Positions 9,317-19,368 of a stretch of 53,406 nt of DNA are shown here, piece by piece. The translations under genes were made by a program, and so were the position numbers. Location: contig JAIBCI010000024.1 of NCBI GenBank assembly GCA_019694255.1, positions 1 to 53,406 of the forward strand, written 5' to 3'. A model generated the notes under the pieces. It was given only the letters and a program-made list of their open reading frames with translations, searched no databases and was not told the DNA's origin. Positions within the stretch are counted from its first letter, which is position 1. Each line of letters starts with the position of its first letter. Source of the stretch: Saprospiraceae bacterium (GTDB taxonomy: Bacteria > Bacteroidota > Bacteroidia > Chitinophagales > Saprospiraceae).

Positions 9317-10552
9317 TTGCAGTCTTTCCAGAAAAAAATACTTGATAACGGACTTGTTGTCATTGGCGTCCCCTCCAAGCGGACCAGTATGGCCTGTGTC
9401 AGTGTATTATATAAAGTTGGTTCCAGAAATGAAGTTGCCGGCAAAACAGGTATTGCGCATTTATTCGAACATCTGATGTTTTCCAATTGCGGAGAAGGAA
9501 TTGATTTTGATGAACTCATGCAGTCTGCAGGAGGCGACAGTAATGCCTTCACCACCCCGGATACTACCCAATATTACAACGTCGCACCATCGGCTCAGCT
9601 TGAATTAATGATTGACCTGGAATCAAGAAGAATGTCCGGATTTCATATCAAGAAAAAGGAATTTCGTATCCAGCAAAGAGTCGTTATTGAGGAATTCAGT
9701 GAAAATTACCTGAATAATCCCTATGGGATGTTTTCCCATCAACTGATGCCCCTCGCTTATCAAGTACACCCCTACCAATGGCCTGTGATCGGACGAAGCA
9801 GAGAGGAGATAGGTCAGCTGGAATATACCGATGCAATGGATTTTCACCAGAAGTATTATACACCGGATAATGCGGTTCTCGTCATGAGCGGCAATATTGA
9901 TTTGGATCAGGCATTTCTGCTCACAGACCGGTATTTTTCTCCCATCCCATCGGGTCATTCATTGCGCCCTGCGATAGCTATAGAACCAGCGCAACTTGAA
10001 TCAAGAAAATTGACTATACCCGGACCATACCCCGAAGAAGCATTGTATATTGCATTTCATTCGAGTGGACGTGATTGCAAAGACTTTTATGCACTGGATT
10101 TCGCAACAGACATTCTGGCCGAAGGGAGATCTTCGCTGCTGTATTCCAGGTTGAAAAAAGAACAAATGCTTTTTTCTTCACTTGATTGTTATATGACTAC
10201 GACCTTCGACCCGGGACTGATTATTTTTGAAGGCAAACTTAATAAAGGTGTTAGCATTGAGCGCGGCGAAAATGCCTTTATGGAACTTTTGCAATCCGTC
10301 AAGCAAAATCCTGTAAGTTCTTATTTATATGAAAAATACATGAATAAGAATGAAAGTGCGTACCTCGCCTCTCAAATTGGCGTTGTTAGTCAGGCATTGA
10401 ATTTTTCTTACTCCGAATGGCTTGGTGATGTCAACCTTGTGAATACAGAACTTCAACGATACCGGGAGATCCAAACGGAAGATATTCAAGCGTCTTTTAA
10501 CAAGTACTTTCTTCCGGAAAGGGCCAATTATCTTTATTACCCTTTCGGATAA
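9317..10552 (+). CDS. M16 family zinc peptidase
   Basis: A 411-residue insulinase/processing-peptidase-like protein. The inverted zinc motif HxxEH is H48, E51, H52 in 'HLFEHLMF', and the downstream glutamate lies in 'RVVIEEFSENYLNNPYG', so this is a catalytically competent subunit. No signal peptide is visible, so it is probably cytoplasmic. The start is TTG: the frame is closed by a stop at 9299-9301, TTG at 9317 is the only start in the short open stretch before the first beta-strand, and the next ATG would remove that strand. M16 proteins often work with an inactive partner encoded alongside; none is present here. Its start one base after the fumC stop points to translational coupling. Confidence 0.87.
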   Translation: MQSFQKKILDNGLVVIGVPSKRTSMACVSVLYKVGSRNEVAGKTGIAHLFEHLMFSNCGEGIDFDELMQSAGGDSNAFTTPDTTQYYNVAPSAQLELMIDLESRRMSGFHIKKKEFRIQQRVVIEEFSENYLNNPYGMFSHQLMPLAYQVHPYQWPVIGRSREEIGQLEYTDAMDFHQKYYTPDNAVLVMSGNIDLDQAFLLTDRYFSPIPSGHSLRPAIAIEPAQLESRKLTIPGPYPEEALYIAFHSSGRDCKDFYALDFATDILAEGRSSLLYSRLKKEQMLFSSLDCYMTTTFDPGLIIFEGKLNKGVSIERGENAFMELLQSVKQNPVSSYLYEKYMNKNESAYLASQIGVVSQALNFSYSEWLGDVNLVNTELQRYREIQTEDIQASFNKYFLPERANYLYYPFG

Positions 10553-10618
10553 AATATTACGGCTTCAATTGTATTGTTTTCCATAGCTTTAACTCGTATT
10601 TACCATAATGGATCTGAG

Positions 10619-10656
10619 AAATTCTTCGTCTGTCAGGTTAGCAGACAAAGAATTTT
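10619..10656 (+). terminator. Possible terminator after fumC-M16
   Basis: An inverted repeat with outer arms AAATTCTT / AAGAATTT and inner arms GTCTG / CAGAC, one C-A mismatch and a 9-base loop, ending in TTTT. It lies about 70 bases past the peptidase stop. The T-tract is short, so this is tentative. Confidence 0.4.
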
Positions 10657-10803
10657 GAAAGTCCTGAGTGTAATTTATTTCGCAGTACCTAAAGAGTTAT
10701 AGCAAATATTACAGACTTTATGTAATTTTCATCATAATAGACATTATTGTGCTGAGATGTTCGAAGAATGAAATGTCTATTAGCTAGAATTGCCATTTGT
10801 TTA

Positions 10804-10811
10804 TAAATTTG
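10804..10811 (+). promoter_or_regulatory. Bacteroidota -7 box, aminotransferase gene
   Basis: Reads TAAATTTG, an exact TAnnTTTG match, ending 31 bases before the aminotransferase ATG. No clear TTTG is seen at the proper upstream spacing. Confidence 0.4.
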
Positions 10812-10842
10812 ATCATATACAATTAACAATACAACTTGTATT

Positions 10843-12120
10843 ATGCAAAGACGAAATACATTCAAACTTCTGGGGGCTTCCGCACTGGGCCTAGCTAATC
10901 CTTCCATGATTCTAAGAACTATGCAGGATGACCTTCAGGTCAGTCTTCATCATTTAAAATCGCTAATTAATCGAGATGAGGAGGATTTTTGGTCTGGGAT
11001 TCGGGAGGCTTATTCAGTATCACCTTCCATTATCAACCTTAACAATGGGGGCGTTGCGCCAGCTCCACGCGTTGTTCAGGAAGCGCTCAATTATTATAAC
11101 CGTCTTTGCAATGAAGGACCTTCCTATTATATGTGGAGGGTACTTGATCAAGGCAGGGAACCCATGCGTCGCAACATGGCTGCTATTGCGGGATGCTCCC
11201 ATGAAGAACTTGCCTTCAATCGAAATTCTTCGGAGTCGCTTGAGACGGTCATTTTTGGGCTAAGACTGAATAAGGGTGATGAAGTAGTCCTGACAAAACA
11301 GGATTATCCAAATATGATCAATGCGTGGAAACAACGCGAAAAAAGGGATGGCATCGTTCTGAAATGGGTAAACTTCAATTATCCGATTGAAGATAAATCA
11401 GCAATTGTTGAGGCCTATGCCAGGGAATTCACAGATAAGACAAGGATCGTTCATATTACTCATGTTGTCAACTGGAATGGACAATTGCTACCTGCAAAGG
11501 AGATCGCAAATGAAGCCAAAAAGCGAAATATTGAAGTGCTTGTGGATGCTGCGCATTCCTTTGCTCACTTTCCTTATAAGATAGAAGATCTGAATTGTGA
11601 TTACTGGGGCACCAGTCTTCATAAATGGCTTAGTGCACCCATAGGCTCCGGCCTTCTTTATATTAAAAAAGAAAAGATAAGTTCAATCTATCCCCTTTTT
11701 GCAGCTGGCGATCCGGACAGCGCAGACATAAGAAAGTTTGAAAGTCTGGGTACAAGGTCATTCGCAATTGAACAGTCAATCGGACATGCCATTGATTTCT
11801 TCAATATGATCGGTGCTGAAAGAAAATTTGAAAGACTCTTCAGACTTAAAAAATACTGGACCTCCAAAGTTGAAGATCATCCGAAAGTAAAAATAATCTC
11901 ACCGCTTTCAAAAGAATTCAGCGGTGCAATTGCCTGTGTGCAAGTAGTTGGAAAAACTTCCGGAGAACTGGCAGATTTTCTTTTTAGTGAAAGTAAAATT
12001 CACGCTGTTGGTATCGATTGGGAAAATATTCACGGTGTTCGCATTACTCCCAATGTGTATACAAGCTTCAGGGAACTGGATATCCTTGCTCAGACCATTC
12101 TAAAACTGGCAGACAAATAG
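10843..12120 (+). CDS. Class V aminotransferase, Tat-like leader
   Basis: A 425-residue fold-type I PLP enzyme of the class V aminotransferase / isopenicillin-N epimerase-like group. The cofactor aspartate is D235 in 'EVLVDAAHS' and the Schiff-base lysine is K261 in 'TSLHKWLSAPIGSG'. The N-terminus carries twin arginines R3-R4 followed by 'FKLLGASALGLA', resembling a Tat signal and common in this group. A folded PLP protein moved by Tat to the periplasm would make sense, but export is inferred. The reaction (epimerase, desulfurase or aminotransferase) is not readable; class membership is secure. It stands alone, with its own -7 box and a convergent metH downstream. Confidence 0.83.
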   Translation: MQRRNTFKLLGASALGLANPSMILRTMQDDLQVSLHHLKSLINRDEEDFWSGIREAYSVSPSIINLNNGGVAPAPRVVQEALNYYNRLCNEGPSYYMWRVLDQGREPMRRNMAAIAGCSHEELAFNRNSSESLETVIFGLRLNKGDEVVLTKQDYPNMINAWKQREKRDGIVLKWVNFNYPIEDKSAIVEAYAREFTDKTRIVHITHVVNWNGQLLPAKEIANEAKKRNIEVLVDAAHSFAHFPYKIEDLNCDYWGTSLHKWLSAPIGSGLLYIKKEKISSIYPLFAAGDPDSADIRKFESLGTRSFAIEQSIGHAIDFFNMIGAERKFERLFRLKKYWTSKVEDHPKVKIISPLSKEFSGAIACVQVVGKTSGELADFLFSESKIHAVGIDWENIHGVRITPNVYTSFRELDILAQTILKLADK

Positions 12121-12192
12121 TAAAAACACAATTAATACCATCTCAGGCCTCTAAATCTCAATGTGGCATTTGGCCTAACAATTCATTGTAAC

Positions 12193-15100
12193 CTAATTCA
12201 ACAATGGACTCAGCCATTTTTTTGCTGTTGGCAAATCCCAACCCTTACGTTCAGCATAGTCCTGTAGCTGATCCTCTTCAATTTCGGATATACCGAAATA
12301 TCGGGCTTCAGGATGCGCGAAATACCACCCGCTGACAGAGGCTGCCGGAAACATGGCCTTGCTCTCTGTGAGTCGTATACCGGTATTCCGTTCCACATCA
12401 AGTAACCGCCATAATGTATCCTTTTCAGTATGGTCTGGACAGGCAGGATATCCGGGTGCTGGTCTGATGCCGCTGTATTTTTCATCAATTAATTCCTGAT
12501 TGCTCAGTTGCTCTTTTGTAGCGTATCCCCAGAGTGATTTTCTAATTTTTAAATGAAGGAATTCCGTTGCTGCCTCGGCCATTCGGTCTGCAAGTGCTTT
12601 GACAAGAATTGCATGATAGTCATCATGCTTTTGTTCGAATTGTCTGACCAATTCGTCTGATCCAAACCCCGCACTTACCGCAAAGGCGCCAATAAAATCC
12701 TTATGCCCGCTGTCCTCCGGGGCAATAAAATCAGTCAGACATAAGTTTGGCTGACCCTCTGCTTTTTTAATTTGTTGCCTGAGATGATGAAGTATTGTTA
12801 TCACATTACCTGTTGGATCTTTGACTAGAATGTCATCGCCGCTCGCGTTGGCATAAAATAAACCTGTCACAGCCCGAATGTCAAGAAGATTGTTGTTAAT
12901 TATTTGCTCGAGCATCGCCTGTGCATCAGCGTACAGTTGGCTGGCTTCTTGCCCTACTATTTCATCAGTTAATATGCCAGGAAATTTTCCGGCAAGCTCC
13001 CAGGATTGAAAGAAAGGAGTCCAGTCAATAAATTTCCGCACCTCCTTGAGTTCAATTTGGTGTATTTCTATTCCCGTTTGCTTGGGGGCAATGGGAGTAA
13101 AATTCTCCCAATTGATTTTCATCTTGTTCTTTCTGGCGTCAATAAGCGATATCTTTTCTTTTTGACGCTGGCGCTGCATTCGCTGGATTCGAACTTTTTC
13201 ATACTCCTCCTTGATTGAGTTAACATATGATGTCCTGTGTTGCACATCATCACTCAATAAACTGGACACTACGGCTACCGCACGTGATGCATCCGTAACA
13301 TGAATGACTGGATAATCATATTCCGGCTCGATTTTCAACGAGGTATGAAGTTTGGATGTTGTCGCGCCACCGATCAGCAAGGGCAGTTTAAATTTCTTCT
13401 TACGCATCTCGGAAGCAACGTGTACCATCTCATCCAGCGAAGGGGTGATCAATCCACTGAGTCCAATAATATCCGCATCGATGGTCATGGCCGCTTCCAG
13501 AATTTTTTCGCAACTGACCATGACCCCAAGGTCATGAATTTCGTAATTATTACATGCGAGTACAACCCCGACGATATTTTTACCAATATCATGTACATCA
13601 CCTTTCACTGTAGCCAACAACACTTTTCCTTTACTCCTTGAACTATTATTTTTCTCTAATTCCATAAAAGGCAGCAAATATGAAACCGCCTGCTTCATCA
13701 CTCTGGCGCTTTTAACAACCTGCGGAAGAAACATTTTTCCGGATCCGAACAAGTCTCCTACCTCATTCATACCATCCATCAATGGTCCTTCAATTACCTT
13801 GATGGGAGATGTGGCTCGTAATCGGGCCTCTTCAGTGTCCTCCTGAATAAATTCATTAATGCCTTTGACGAGTGCATATTTCAATCTTTCTTCTATGGGC
13901 CGGGATCGCCATTCCTCAGCCGATTTTTCATTTGATTTGCCCTGACCTTTTATCTTTTCTGCGAAAATTGTCAAACGCTCCGTCGCATCCGTACGACGAT
14001 TAAAAAGCACATCCTCAACAAGCTCTAGCAATTCCGGATTAATATCAGAGTATACATCAATCATTCCTGCATTCACAATACCCATATCCATTCCGGCCTG
14101 TATGGCGTGATACAAAAACGCAGAATGCATCGCCTGACGAACCACTTCATTTCCCCGAAATGAAAAAGAAAGGTTACTGACTCCTCCGCTGATCCTTGCT
14201 CCAGGGCAATACAATTTTATGTTTCTGCATGCTTCAATGAAGTTTACTGCATAGTCGTTATGTTCCTCTATTCCGGTTGCAACAGCAAAAATATTGGGAT
14301 CAAAAATGATGTCGGTTGGATTAAATCCTACCTCTTCAGTCAAAATTTTGTATGCGCGCCTGCAGATCTCAGTCTTTCTTTCAATGGAATCGGCTTGTCC
14401 CTTTTCATCAAAAGCCATTACAACCGTGGCTGCTCCGTACTTTTTAATTTTATCGGCCTGATATTTAAATGTTTTCTCACCTTCCTTGAGTGAGATTGAA
14501 TTGACAATGGACTTCCCCTGAAGACATTGAAGACCTGCTTCTATCACATCCCATTTGGATGAGTCTATCATGACGGGTATTCGGACGATCTCGGGTTCTG
14601 AGCAGATAAAATTCAAAAACGTACGCATCGCATGCACACCATCCAGTAATCCTTCATCCATGTTGACATCAATGATCTGAGCTCCTGCTTCGACCTGTTG
14701 ACGTGCTACTTGAAGTGCCTCTTCGTATTGATTGTTTAATATTAGTTTTGCAAATGCCTTTGATCCGGTTACGTTAGTCCGTTCTCCGATATTTACAAAA
14801 TTTAATTCAGGCCTGAAGATTAATGGCTCAAGTCCGGATAGACTCGTATAGGGTAATTTAACAGAAACATTTCTTGGAGGTATTCCTCGCACGGCTTCAG
14901 CCATCAGTCGGATATGTTCAGGTGTGGTTCCACAGCATCCTCCAATGATATTGACCAAACCTGTACTGGCAAATTCGACGATGTATTTCTTCATTTCTTC
15001 AGCGGTCTGATCATAGGCCCCCAGTTCATTTGGAAGTCCAGCATTCGGATATGCACTAACAGGACAAGAGGCAATCTGACTTAGTGCAGAAAGATGCGGA

Positions 15101-15861
15101 AGCATTTCTTTTGCACCAAGCGCACAATTAAGACCAATAGAAAACAATTCTACATGCGATACAGAAATATAAAATGCCTCAACCGTTTGTCCACTTAATG
15201 TTCTACCGCTGGCATCTGTAATTGTCCCTGAGACCATCACTGGAAGTTTGCACTTACGTTCATCAAACAATTCCTGTATAGCAAAAAGAGCTGCCTTGGC
15301 ATTTAAAGTATCAAAAATGGTCTCTATGAGAAGAATATCCACTCCACCATCAATAAGCCCTCTGGCTTGTTCGTAATAAGCTTCCTTGAGCTGGTTAAAA
15401 TCAACCGCCCTGAATTCTGGTCTGTTCACATCAGGTGAAAGACTGGCAGTTCTATTGGTTGGCCCCATTGATCCAGCAACAAACCTTATTTGTGATGGAT
15501 TTTCTCTTTGAAAATCATCCACCGCTTTGCGTGCTATCTTAGCTGAAGCAAGATTCATCTCATAAGCCCATTCCTCCATGCGATAATCGGTCTGAGAGAT
15601 CCGGTTGGCTGAAAAAGTATTGGTCTCGATAATATCTGCGCCGGCTTCAAGATATTCGACGTGTATGTCTCTAATAACATCGGGCCTGGAAATACTGAGC
15701 AAGTCATAATTACCCTTCAGGTCTATGTCCCAGTCTTTCCATCGCTCACCACGATAATCTTCTTCCTGAAGTCTTCTACGCTGAATCAGTGTACCCATTG
15801 CGCCATCCAGAACGAGAATCCTTCGACTTACTATTTCGCGAAGTTGTTCAGTCTTACTCAT
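12193..15861 (-). CDS. metH: B12-dependent methionine synthase
   Basis: A full-length MetH of about 1222 residues that transfers the methyl group of methyl-tetrahydrofolate to homocysteine through cobalamin. In order: homocysteine-binding domain with zinc cysteines in '[11 protein letters not shown]' near residue 310; pterin-binding domain with '[13 protein letters not shown]'; cobalamin domain with the DxHxxG motif in '[11 protein letters not shown]' near residue 755; C-terminal SAM-binding reactivation domain with '[12 protein letters not shown]'. I chose the ATG at 15861, seven bases after a TAATTTTG box, rather than one at 15879 that would lie upstream of this box. No folate reductase gene is adjacent. 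There is no room for a cobalamin or SAM riboswitch, since the divergent neighbour starts about 80 bases away. Confidence 0.96.
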   Translation of the reverse strand: MSKTEQLREIVSRRILVLDGAMGTLIQRRRLQEEDYRGERWKDWDIDLKGNYDLLSISRPDVIRDIHVEYLEAGADIIETNTFSANRISQTDYRMEEWAYEMNLASAKIARKAVDDFQRENPSQIRFVAGSMGPTNRTASLSPDVNRPEFRAVDFNQLKEAYYEQARGLIDGGVDILLIETIFDTLNAKAALFAIQELFDERKCKLPVMVSGTITDASGRTLSGQTVEAFYISVSHVELFSIGLNCALGAKEMLPHLSALSQIASCPVSAYPNAGLPNELGAYDQTAEEMKKYIVEFASTGLVNIIGGCCGTTPEHIRLMAEAVRGIPPRNVSVKLPYTSLSGLEPLIFRPELNFVNIGERTNVTGSKAFAKLILNNQYEEALQVARQQVEAGAQIIDVNMDEGLLDGVHAMRTFLNFICSEPEIVRIPVMIDSSKWDVIEAGLQCLQGKSIVNSISLKEGEKTFKYQADKIKKYGAATVVMAFDEKGQADSIERKTEICRRAYKILTEEVGFNPTDIIFDPNIFAVATGIEEHNDYAVNFIEACRNIKLYCPGARISGGVSNLSFSFRGNEVVRQAMHSAFLYHAIQAGMDMGIVNAGMIDVYSDINPELLELVEDVLFNRRTDATERLTIFAEKIKGQGKSNEKSAEEWRSRPIEERLKYALVKGINEFIQEDTEEARLRATSPIKVIEGPLMDGMNEVGDLFGSGKMFLPQVVKSARVMKQAVSYLLPFMELEKNNSSRSKGKVLLATVKGDVHDIGKNIVGVVLACNNYEIHDLGVMVSCEKILEAAMTIDADIIGLSGLITPSLDEMVHVASEMRKKKFKLPLLIGGATTSKLHTSLKIEPEYDYPVIHVTDASRAVAVVSSLLSDDVQHRTSYVNSIKEEYEKVRIQRMQRQRQKEKISLIDARKNKMKINWENFTPIAPKQTGIEIHQIELKEVRKFIDWTPFFQSWELAGKFPGILTDEIVGQEASQLYADAQAMLEQIINNNLLDIRAVTGLFYANASGDDILVKDPTGNVITILHHLRQQIKKAEGQPNLCLTDFIAPEDSGHKDFIGAFAVSAGFGSDELVRQFEQKHDDYHAILVKALADRMAEAATEFLHLKIRKSLWGYATKEQLSNQELIDEKYSGIRPAPGYPACPDHTEKDTLWRLLDVERNTGIRLTESKAMFPAASVSGWYFAHPEARYFGISEIEEDQLQDYAERKGWDLPTAKKWLSPLLN

Positions 15862-15867
15862 AAGTTG

Positions 15868-15875
15868 CAAAATTA
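15868..15875 (-). promoter_or_regulatory. -7 box abutting metH ATG
   Basis: Reads TAATTTTG on the minus strand; its last base is only seven bases before the A of the metH ATG. If used, transcription would start at or within about three bases of the start codon, giving a leaderless or nearly leaderless message. No matching upstream TTTG was seen. Confidence 0.42.
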
Positions 15876-15941
15876 TCATTGAATGATAAAAAACCTTTAA
15901 TTATCCTGGGCATTAAGTATTTTTTTAATCTTTGTCTCGTC

Positions 15942-16559
15942 ATGATTCAACTATTTGTAGCTACTTTTCTGGTCAGTCTACTGCATGCACTCATCCCGAG
16001 TCACTGGATTCCGCTATTATCCATTTCCAGAACATATAAATGGTCACGCCGTGAGACGCTGCGAATGAGTTTTTTTCTGAGCTGTGCTCATATTCTTAGT
16101 TCTCTTCTGATCGGCTTGATATTAGGGTTTCTGGGTTTGTCTATACAAGACCGGCTCGAAAACTCATTTCATAGTATCAGTTCAGGATTACTTGTCATCT
16201 TTGGTTTGTACTTCCTCTACAGGCACCACACGCATCATCATTTTCATGTGGATGATGAATTGCTTGAACCTCCAGTACGAAAAAGACAACTTTTCCTGTC
16301 ACTGATGATGTTTATGATTTTATCTCCTTGTATGGAGATCACAGGATTCTTTTTTAAAAGTGCCGCATTCGGAACATGGGCGTTATTGGGTACTGGTGCA
16401 ATTTATACCGTCACTTCTATGGTCTCCATGATTGCCTGGGTTTATTTTTTGTATTATGGTTTTCATAAAATTAACGCACATCAGTGGGAACATCGTTCAG
16501 GTATTCTTACCGGAATAACAATCATTTTGACAGGTATTTTAAGTTTCTTTATTAACTAA
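15942..16559 (+). CDS. His-rich membrane protein, NicO/UreH-like
   Basis: A polytopic inner-membrane protein of about 205 residues. The motif 'LLHALIPSHW' in the first membrane segment resembles the His-x-x-x-Pro-x-His signature of NicO/RcnA and UreH-like nickel/cobalt transporters. The loop 'YRHHTHHHFHVDDE' after the third segment is a likely metal-binding stretch. About five or six hydrophobic segments can be counted. The open frame reaches back to 15879, but the ATG at 15942 avoids overlap with the metH promoter and starts directly before the first membrane segment. A role in cobalt or nickel handling is inferred from motifs and from divergence with cobalamin-dependent metH. It could also be an unrelated small transporter. 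Confidence 0.6.
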   Translation: MIQLFVATFLVSLLHALIPSHWIPLLSISRTYKWSRRETLRMSFFLSCAHILSSLLIGLILGFLGLSIQDRLENSFHSISSGLLVIFGLYFLYRHHTHHHFHVDDELLEPPVRKRQLFLSLMMFMILSPCMEITGFFFKSAAFGTWALLGTGAIYTVTSMVSMIAWVYFLYYGFHKINAHQWEHRSGILTGITIILTGILSFFIN

Positions 16560-16573
16560 TTATTTTAAGCATA

Positions 16574-17773
16574 ATGCGAAAGGAAAAGGTAATAATTATT
16601 GGTGCCGGAATAGTTGGTCTGGCGACAGCCTACCAGATCCTTAGGAAGCACCCAGGTATAGACCTTACCATACTTGAAAAAGAATCCACTATCTGTCAAC
16701 ATCAGTCCGGACATAATTCAGGCGTTATTCATTCCGGTATTTATTACAAACCGGGAGGTCTCAGAGCAACTAACTGCATCAGGGGTTATAAAATGCTGAT
16801 TGATTTCTGCAACGAAAATGGAATACAATACGATATCTGTGGAAAAATTATCGTCGCCACGCGTAAACAACAATTAGCAGCATTACACAATGTTTATGAG
16901 CGTGGATTGGCCAATGGCTTGCAAAATCTAAAGATGCTTCAGCCGGAAGAAATGAAGGAGATTGAACCACATGTAGCTGGCATCAAAGGGATCTATGTGC
17001 CGCAGACCGGAATTTGTGACTACAGAATTATCTCAGCCAAATACTTGGAACACATTTACACACTGGGTGGGGAATTACAGACAAATCAAAAGGTCCAGGA
17101 TATCAAAGTGACATCATCAGGGGTTGACATTATTACCGACAGGCAAACCCTTAGCTCTTCTTATCTGATCAATTGTGCTGGGTTATTTAGTGACAAGCTG
17201 GCCAGAATGACCAATAAAAAACTGGGATTGCAGATCCTACCGTTTCGAGGCGAATATTACAAAATTCGTGAGGAAAGAAAGTACCTGGTTAAAAACCTAA
17301 TTTATCCTGCTCCGGATCCTGATTTTCCATGGCTTGGTGTGCATTTTACCCGAATGATTGATGGTGGACTTGAAGCAGGTCCGAATGCTGTTCTCGCTTT
17401 TCGACGGGAAGGTTACAAAAAACTCGATATCAATATTTCTGAACTGTGGGAAACACTTCGATTTCCGGGATTTCATAAAATGGCTTCTCGTTTTTGGCGA
17501 CAGGGACTGGAGGAGTACCGAAGAAGTTTTTCGAAGAAATTATTTACCCGCTCCTTGCAGGCGTTGGTCCCGGAAATTAGAGAAGAAGATCTGGTGACGG
17601 GTGGGGCCGGTGTCAGGGCACTGGCATGTAGCGAAGACGGAAGTCTCATTGATGATTTTGTCATGTTGGATAACGAAAGAATTATGAATGTCTGCAATGC
17701 CCCTTCACCGGCGGCAACTTCTTCATTGTCGATAGGCCTGAAAATTTCCGAATGGCTGGACCCAAAACTGTGA
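16574..17773 (+). CDS. lhgO: L-2-hydroxyglutarate oxidase
   Basis: A 399-residue FAD-dependent oxidoreductase of the DAO family that oxidises L-2-hydroxyglutarate to 2-oxoglutarate, usually passing electrons to the membrane quinone pool. The FAD motif 'IIGAGIVGLATAYQ' is at the N-terminus and 'HNSGVIHSGIYYKPG' is the family hallmark. 'VPQTGICDYR' and the C-terminal 'GAGVRALACSEDG' also fit. Length matches LhgO. It begins 14 bases after the stop of the membrane protein gene, so co-transcription is likely, though no functional link is evident. Glycerol-3-phosphate dehydrogenase-like oxidases are the nearest alternative. Confidence 0.87.
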   Translation: MRKEKVIIIGAGIVGLATAYQILRKHPGIDLTILEKESTICQHQSGHNSGVIHSGIYYKPGGLRATNCIRGYKMLIDFCNENGIQYDICGKIIVATRKQQLAALHNVYERGLANGLQNLKMLQPEEMKEIEPHVAGIKGIYVPQTGICDYRIISAKYLEHIYTLGGELQTNQKVQDIKVTSSGVDIITDRQTLSSSYLINCAGLFSDKLARMTNKKLGLQILPFRGEYYKIREERKYLVKNLIYPAPDPDFPWLGVHFTRMIDGGLEAGPNAVLAFRREGYKKLDINISELWETLRFPGFHKMASRFWRQGLEEYRRSFSKKLFTRSLQALVPEIREEDLVTGGAGVRALACSEDGSLIDDFVMLDNERIMNVCNAPSPAATSSLSIGLKISEWLDPKL

Positions 17774-18057
17774 TTCTAATTCACATTTCATGAGCAATAT
17801 CAGCTGTCCTAGTATAAGCCTATTTTAATCAGAATAACACGCCAGGTATATGGATCTTTAGCATTGCATGATATTGTATTTCTGGCACCTACAACAGATA
17901 TATAGTTTTCCGGGATTATCATTATTTAAAATTGAAGACCTTAATGGATCGACTATCTCAATTTACCTCGTTGCATTAACAATTAAATCACTCAAAGCAT
18001 GTTGATGGTCTTGATTCAATAATGAACACACCTGAATAGATTAATAAAGAATTTGCT

Positions 18058-19368
18058 TCACTGGATCATTGAGTCTAAAACCGAGGCAAGTCTGGCTGTC
18101 AGATTCCTACGGCTATATTGATCTATTTCGTTCTTGTTGGGGCTAAATTGTCCGGATGCTCCAGTCATTGCAATGACGCGGCGGAGTGCACTCGCAATCT
18201 CCTCTTTACTATTGTAGTCCGCATTAACACCACAGCCTGTCTGCTTGAGAATTTCTTCAATATCTGAGCCCCTTGGACTTATACTGATAATTGGTATTTG
18301 AAATGATAGATATTCAAATAATTTTCCAGTCAAGACACCGGGCTGGTCTTTGGCTCCTATCAACAACAATATGTCTGATGATCGGATTTTGCGCAAGTAT
18401 TCATCATGAGGAAGTGCTTCGCATACGATGAGATGGTGTTCAAGTCCCGCGTCCCTGATACTGTCATACACTGCAGGGTCAATTGCTCCGGTAAATTGTA
18501 TTCGTAAGTGTTTACCTTCTTTAACTCCAGCGTTGCACAATTCCCCGATTACCTGCCAAAGCAGTTCAGGATTACGGTCATTGCTTAATGTTCCCCCGTA
18601 ACCAATCACAAGGTCATGACGGGCACTGACGAGATCATGATTCGATGATTCATCAAATCCATTAGTAATTACTTCAACATTTTTTGATGACAACGCAGCA
18701 AAATCCCTTGAACAACCCTGACTGACGGTAACAATCCGATCGGCTGCAGCAAGGCACTTATTTTCAAGTTGTTCATTCTTTCTTTTAGCCCATCCAGTCA
18801 TTTTTAACTTATCCCAAAAGAAAATTTTCGTCCATGGATCTCGATAGTCGGATAACCAGGGAATTCCTGTGAGCTTCTTTAGATGATATCCGATGAGTTG
18901 CACTGAATGTGGTGGACTGGAGGTCATAATAACATCAATGTGATGTTCTTCCGTATATTGCTTTAAGAACTTTACGGAAGGTTGAATCCAGAACATCCTT
19001 GCGTCAGGAATAAAGAAATTTCCCCTGACGAAAGTGGATAATTTATGCAACCAAGGTCTGCCTGTTTTCTCAACCATGATATTAGGCTTGAGCTTGACTG
19101 TCTTGTCAAGTCCCATCAGCTTTTTATAAATTGAAAAAGGCTCCCAGGCTTCTTTTTTTATTACCTCGACTCCGTCAGGTATTTGTTTCTCCAGCGAATT
19201 GTCAAGGTAAGGGAATTCTCCATTTTCAACCGTATATACTATTGGCTCCCATCCAAACTCTCGCAGGTACTTGACAAAATAAAGACAACGCTGTACGCCC
19301 GGACCTCCACTCGGCGGCCAGTAATAAGTAATGATTAGGACAGTTTTTTTTGAAGATGTTTTCATCAT
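18058..19368 (-). CDS. Glycosyltransferase family 4
   Basis: A 436-residue GT-B glycosyltransferase. The N-terminus has 'YYWPPSGGPGVQRCLYFVKYL', typical of GT4 enzymes in exopolysaccharide loci, and the C-terminal donor half has 'IGYGGTLSNDRNPELL', 'ILLLIGAKDQPG' and the EX-type acidic residue in 'GKLFEYLSF'. It would add a sugar on the cytoplasmic side of the inner membrane. It ends the second glycan cluster; its ATG overlaps the stop of the methyltransferase gene by four bases (ATGA). Tandem Met codons at the start leave an ambiguity of one residue. Confidence 0.88.
   Translation of the reverse strand: MMKTSSKKTVLIITYYWPPSGGPGVQRCLYFVKYLREFGWEPIVYTVENGEFPYLDNSLEKQIPDGVEVIKKEAWEPFSIYKKLMGLDKTVKLKPNIMVEKTGRPWLHKLSTFVRGNFFIPDARMFWIQPSVKFLKQYTEEHHIDVIMTSSPPHSVQLIGYHLKKLTGIPWLSDYRDPWTKIFFWDKLKMTGWAKRKNEQLENKCLAAADRIVTVSQGCSRDFAALSSKNVEVITNGFDESSNHDLVSARHDLVIGYGGTLSNDRNPELLWQVIGELCNAGVKEGKHLRIQFTGAIDPAVYDSIRDAGLEHHLIVCEALPHDEYLRKIRSSDILLLIGAKDQPGVLTGKLFEYLSFQIPIISISPRGSDIEEILKQTGCGVNADYNSKEEIASALRRVIAMTGASGQFSPNKNEIDQYSRRNLTARLASVLDSMIQ

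Noticed and set aside
12121-12192. Hairpin AGGCC / GGCCT between aminotransferase and metH
   Set aside because: The stem is only 5 bp with a long loop and no T-tract, too weak to call a terminator.
12210-12488. 92-codon minus-strand frame inside metH
   Set aside because: It is out of frame within the conserved reactivation domain of MetH and is a shadow.
15879-15941. Upstream extension of the membrane protein gene
   Set aside because: It would start at the metH promoter box; the ATG at 15942 sits directly before the first membrane segment.
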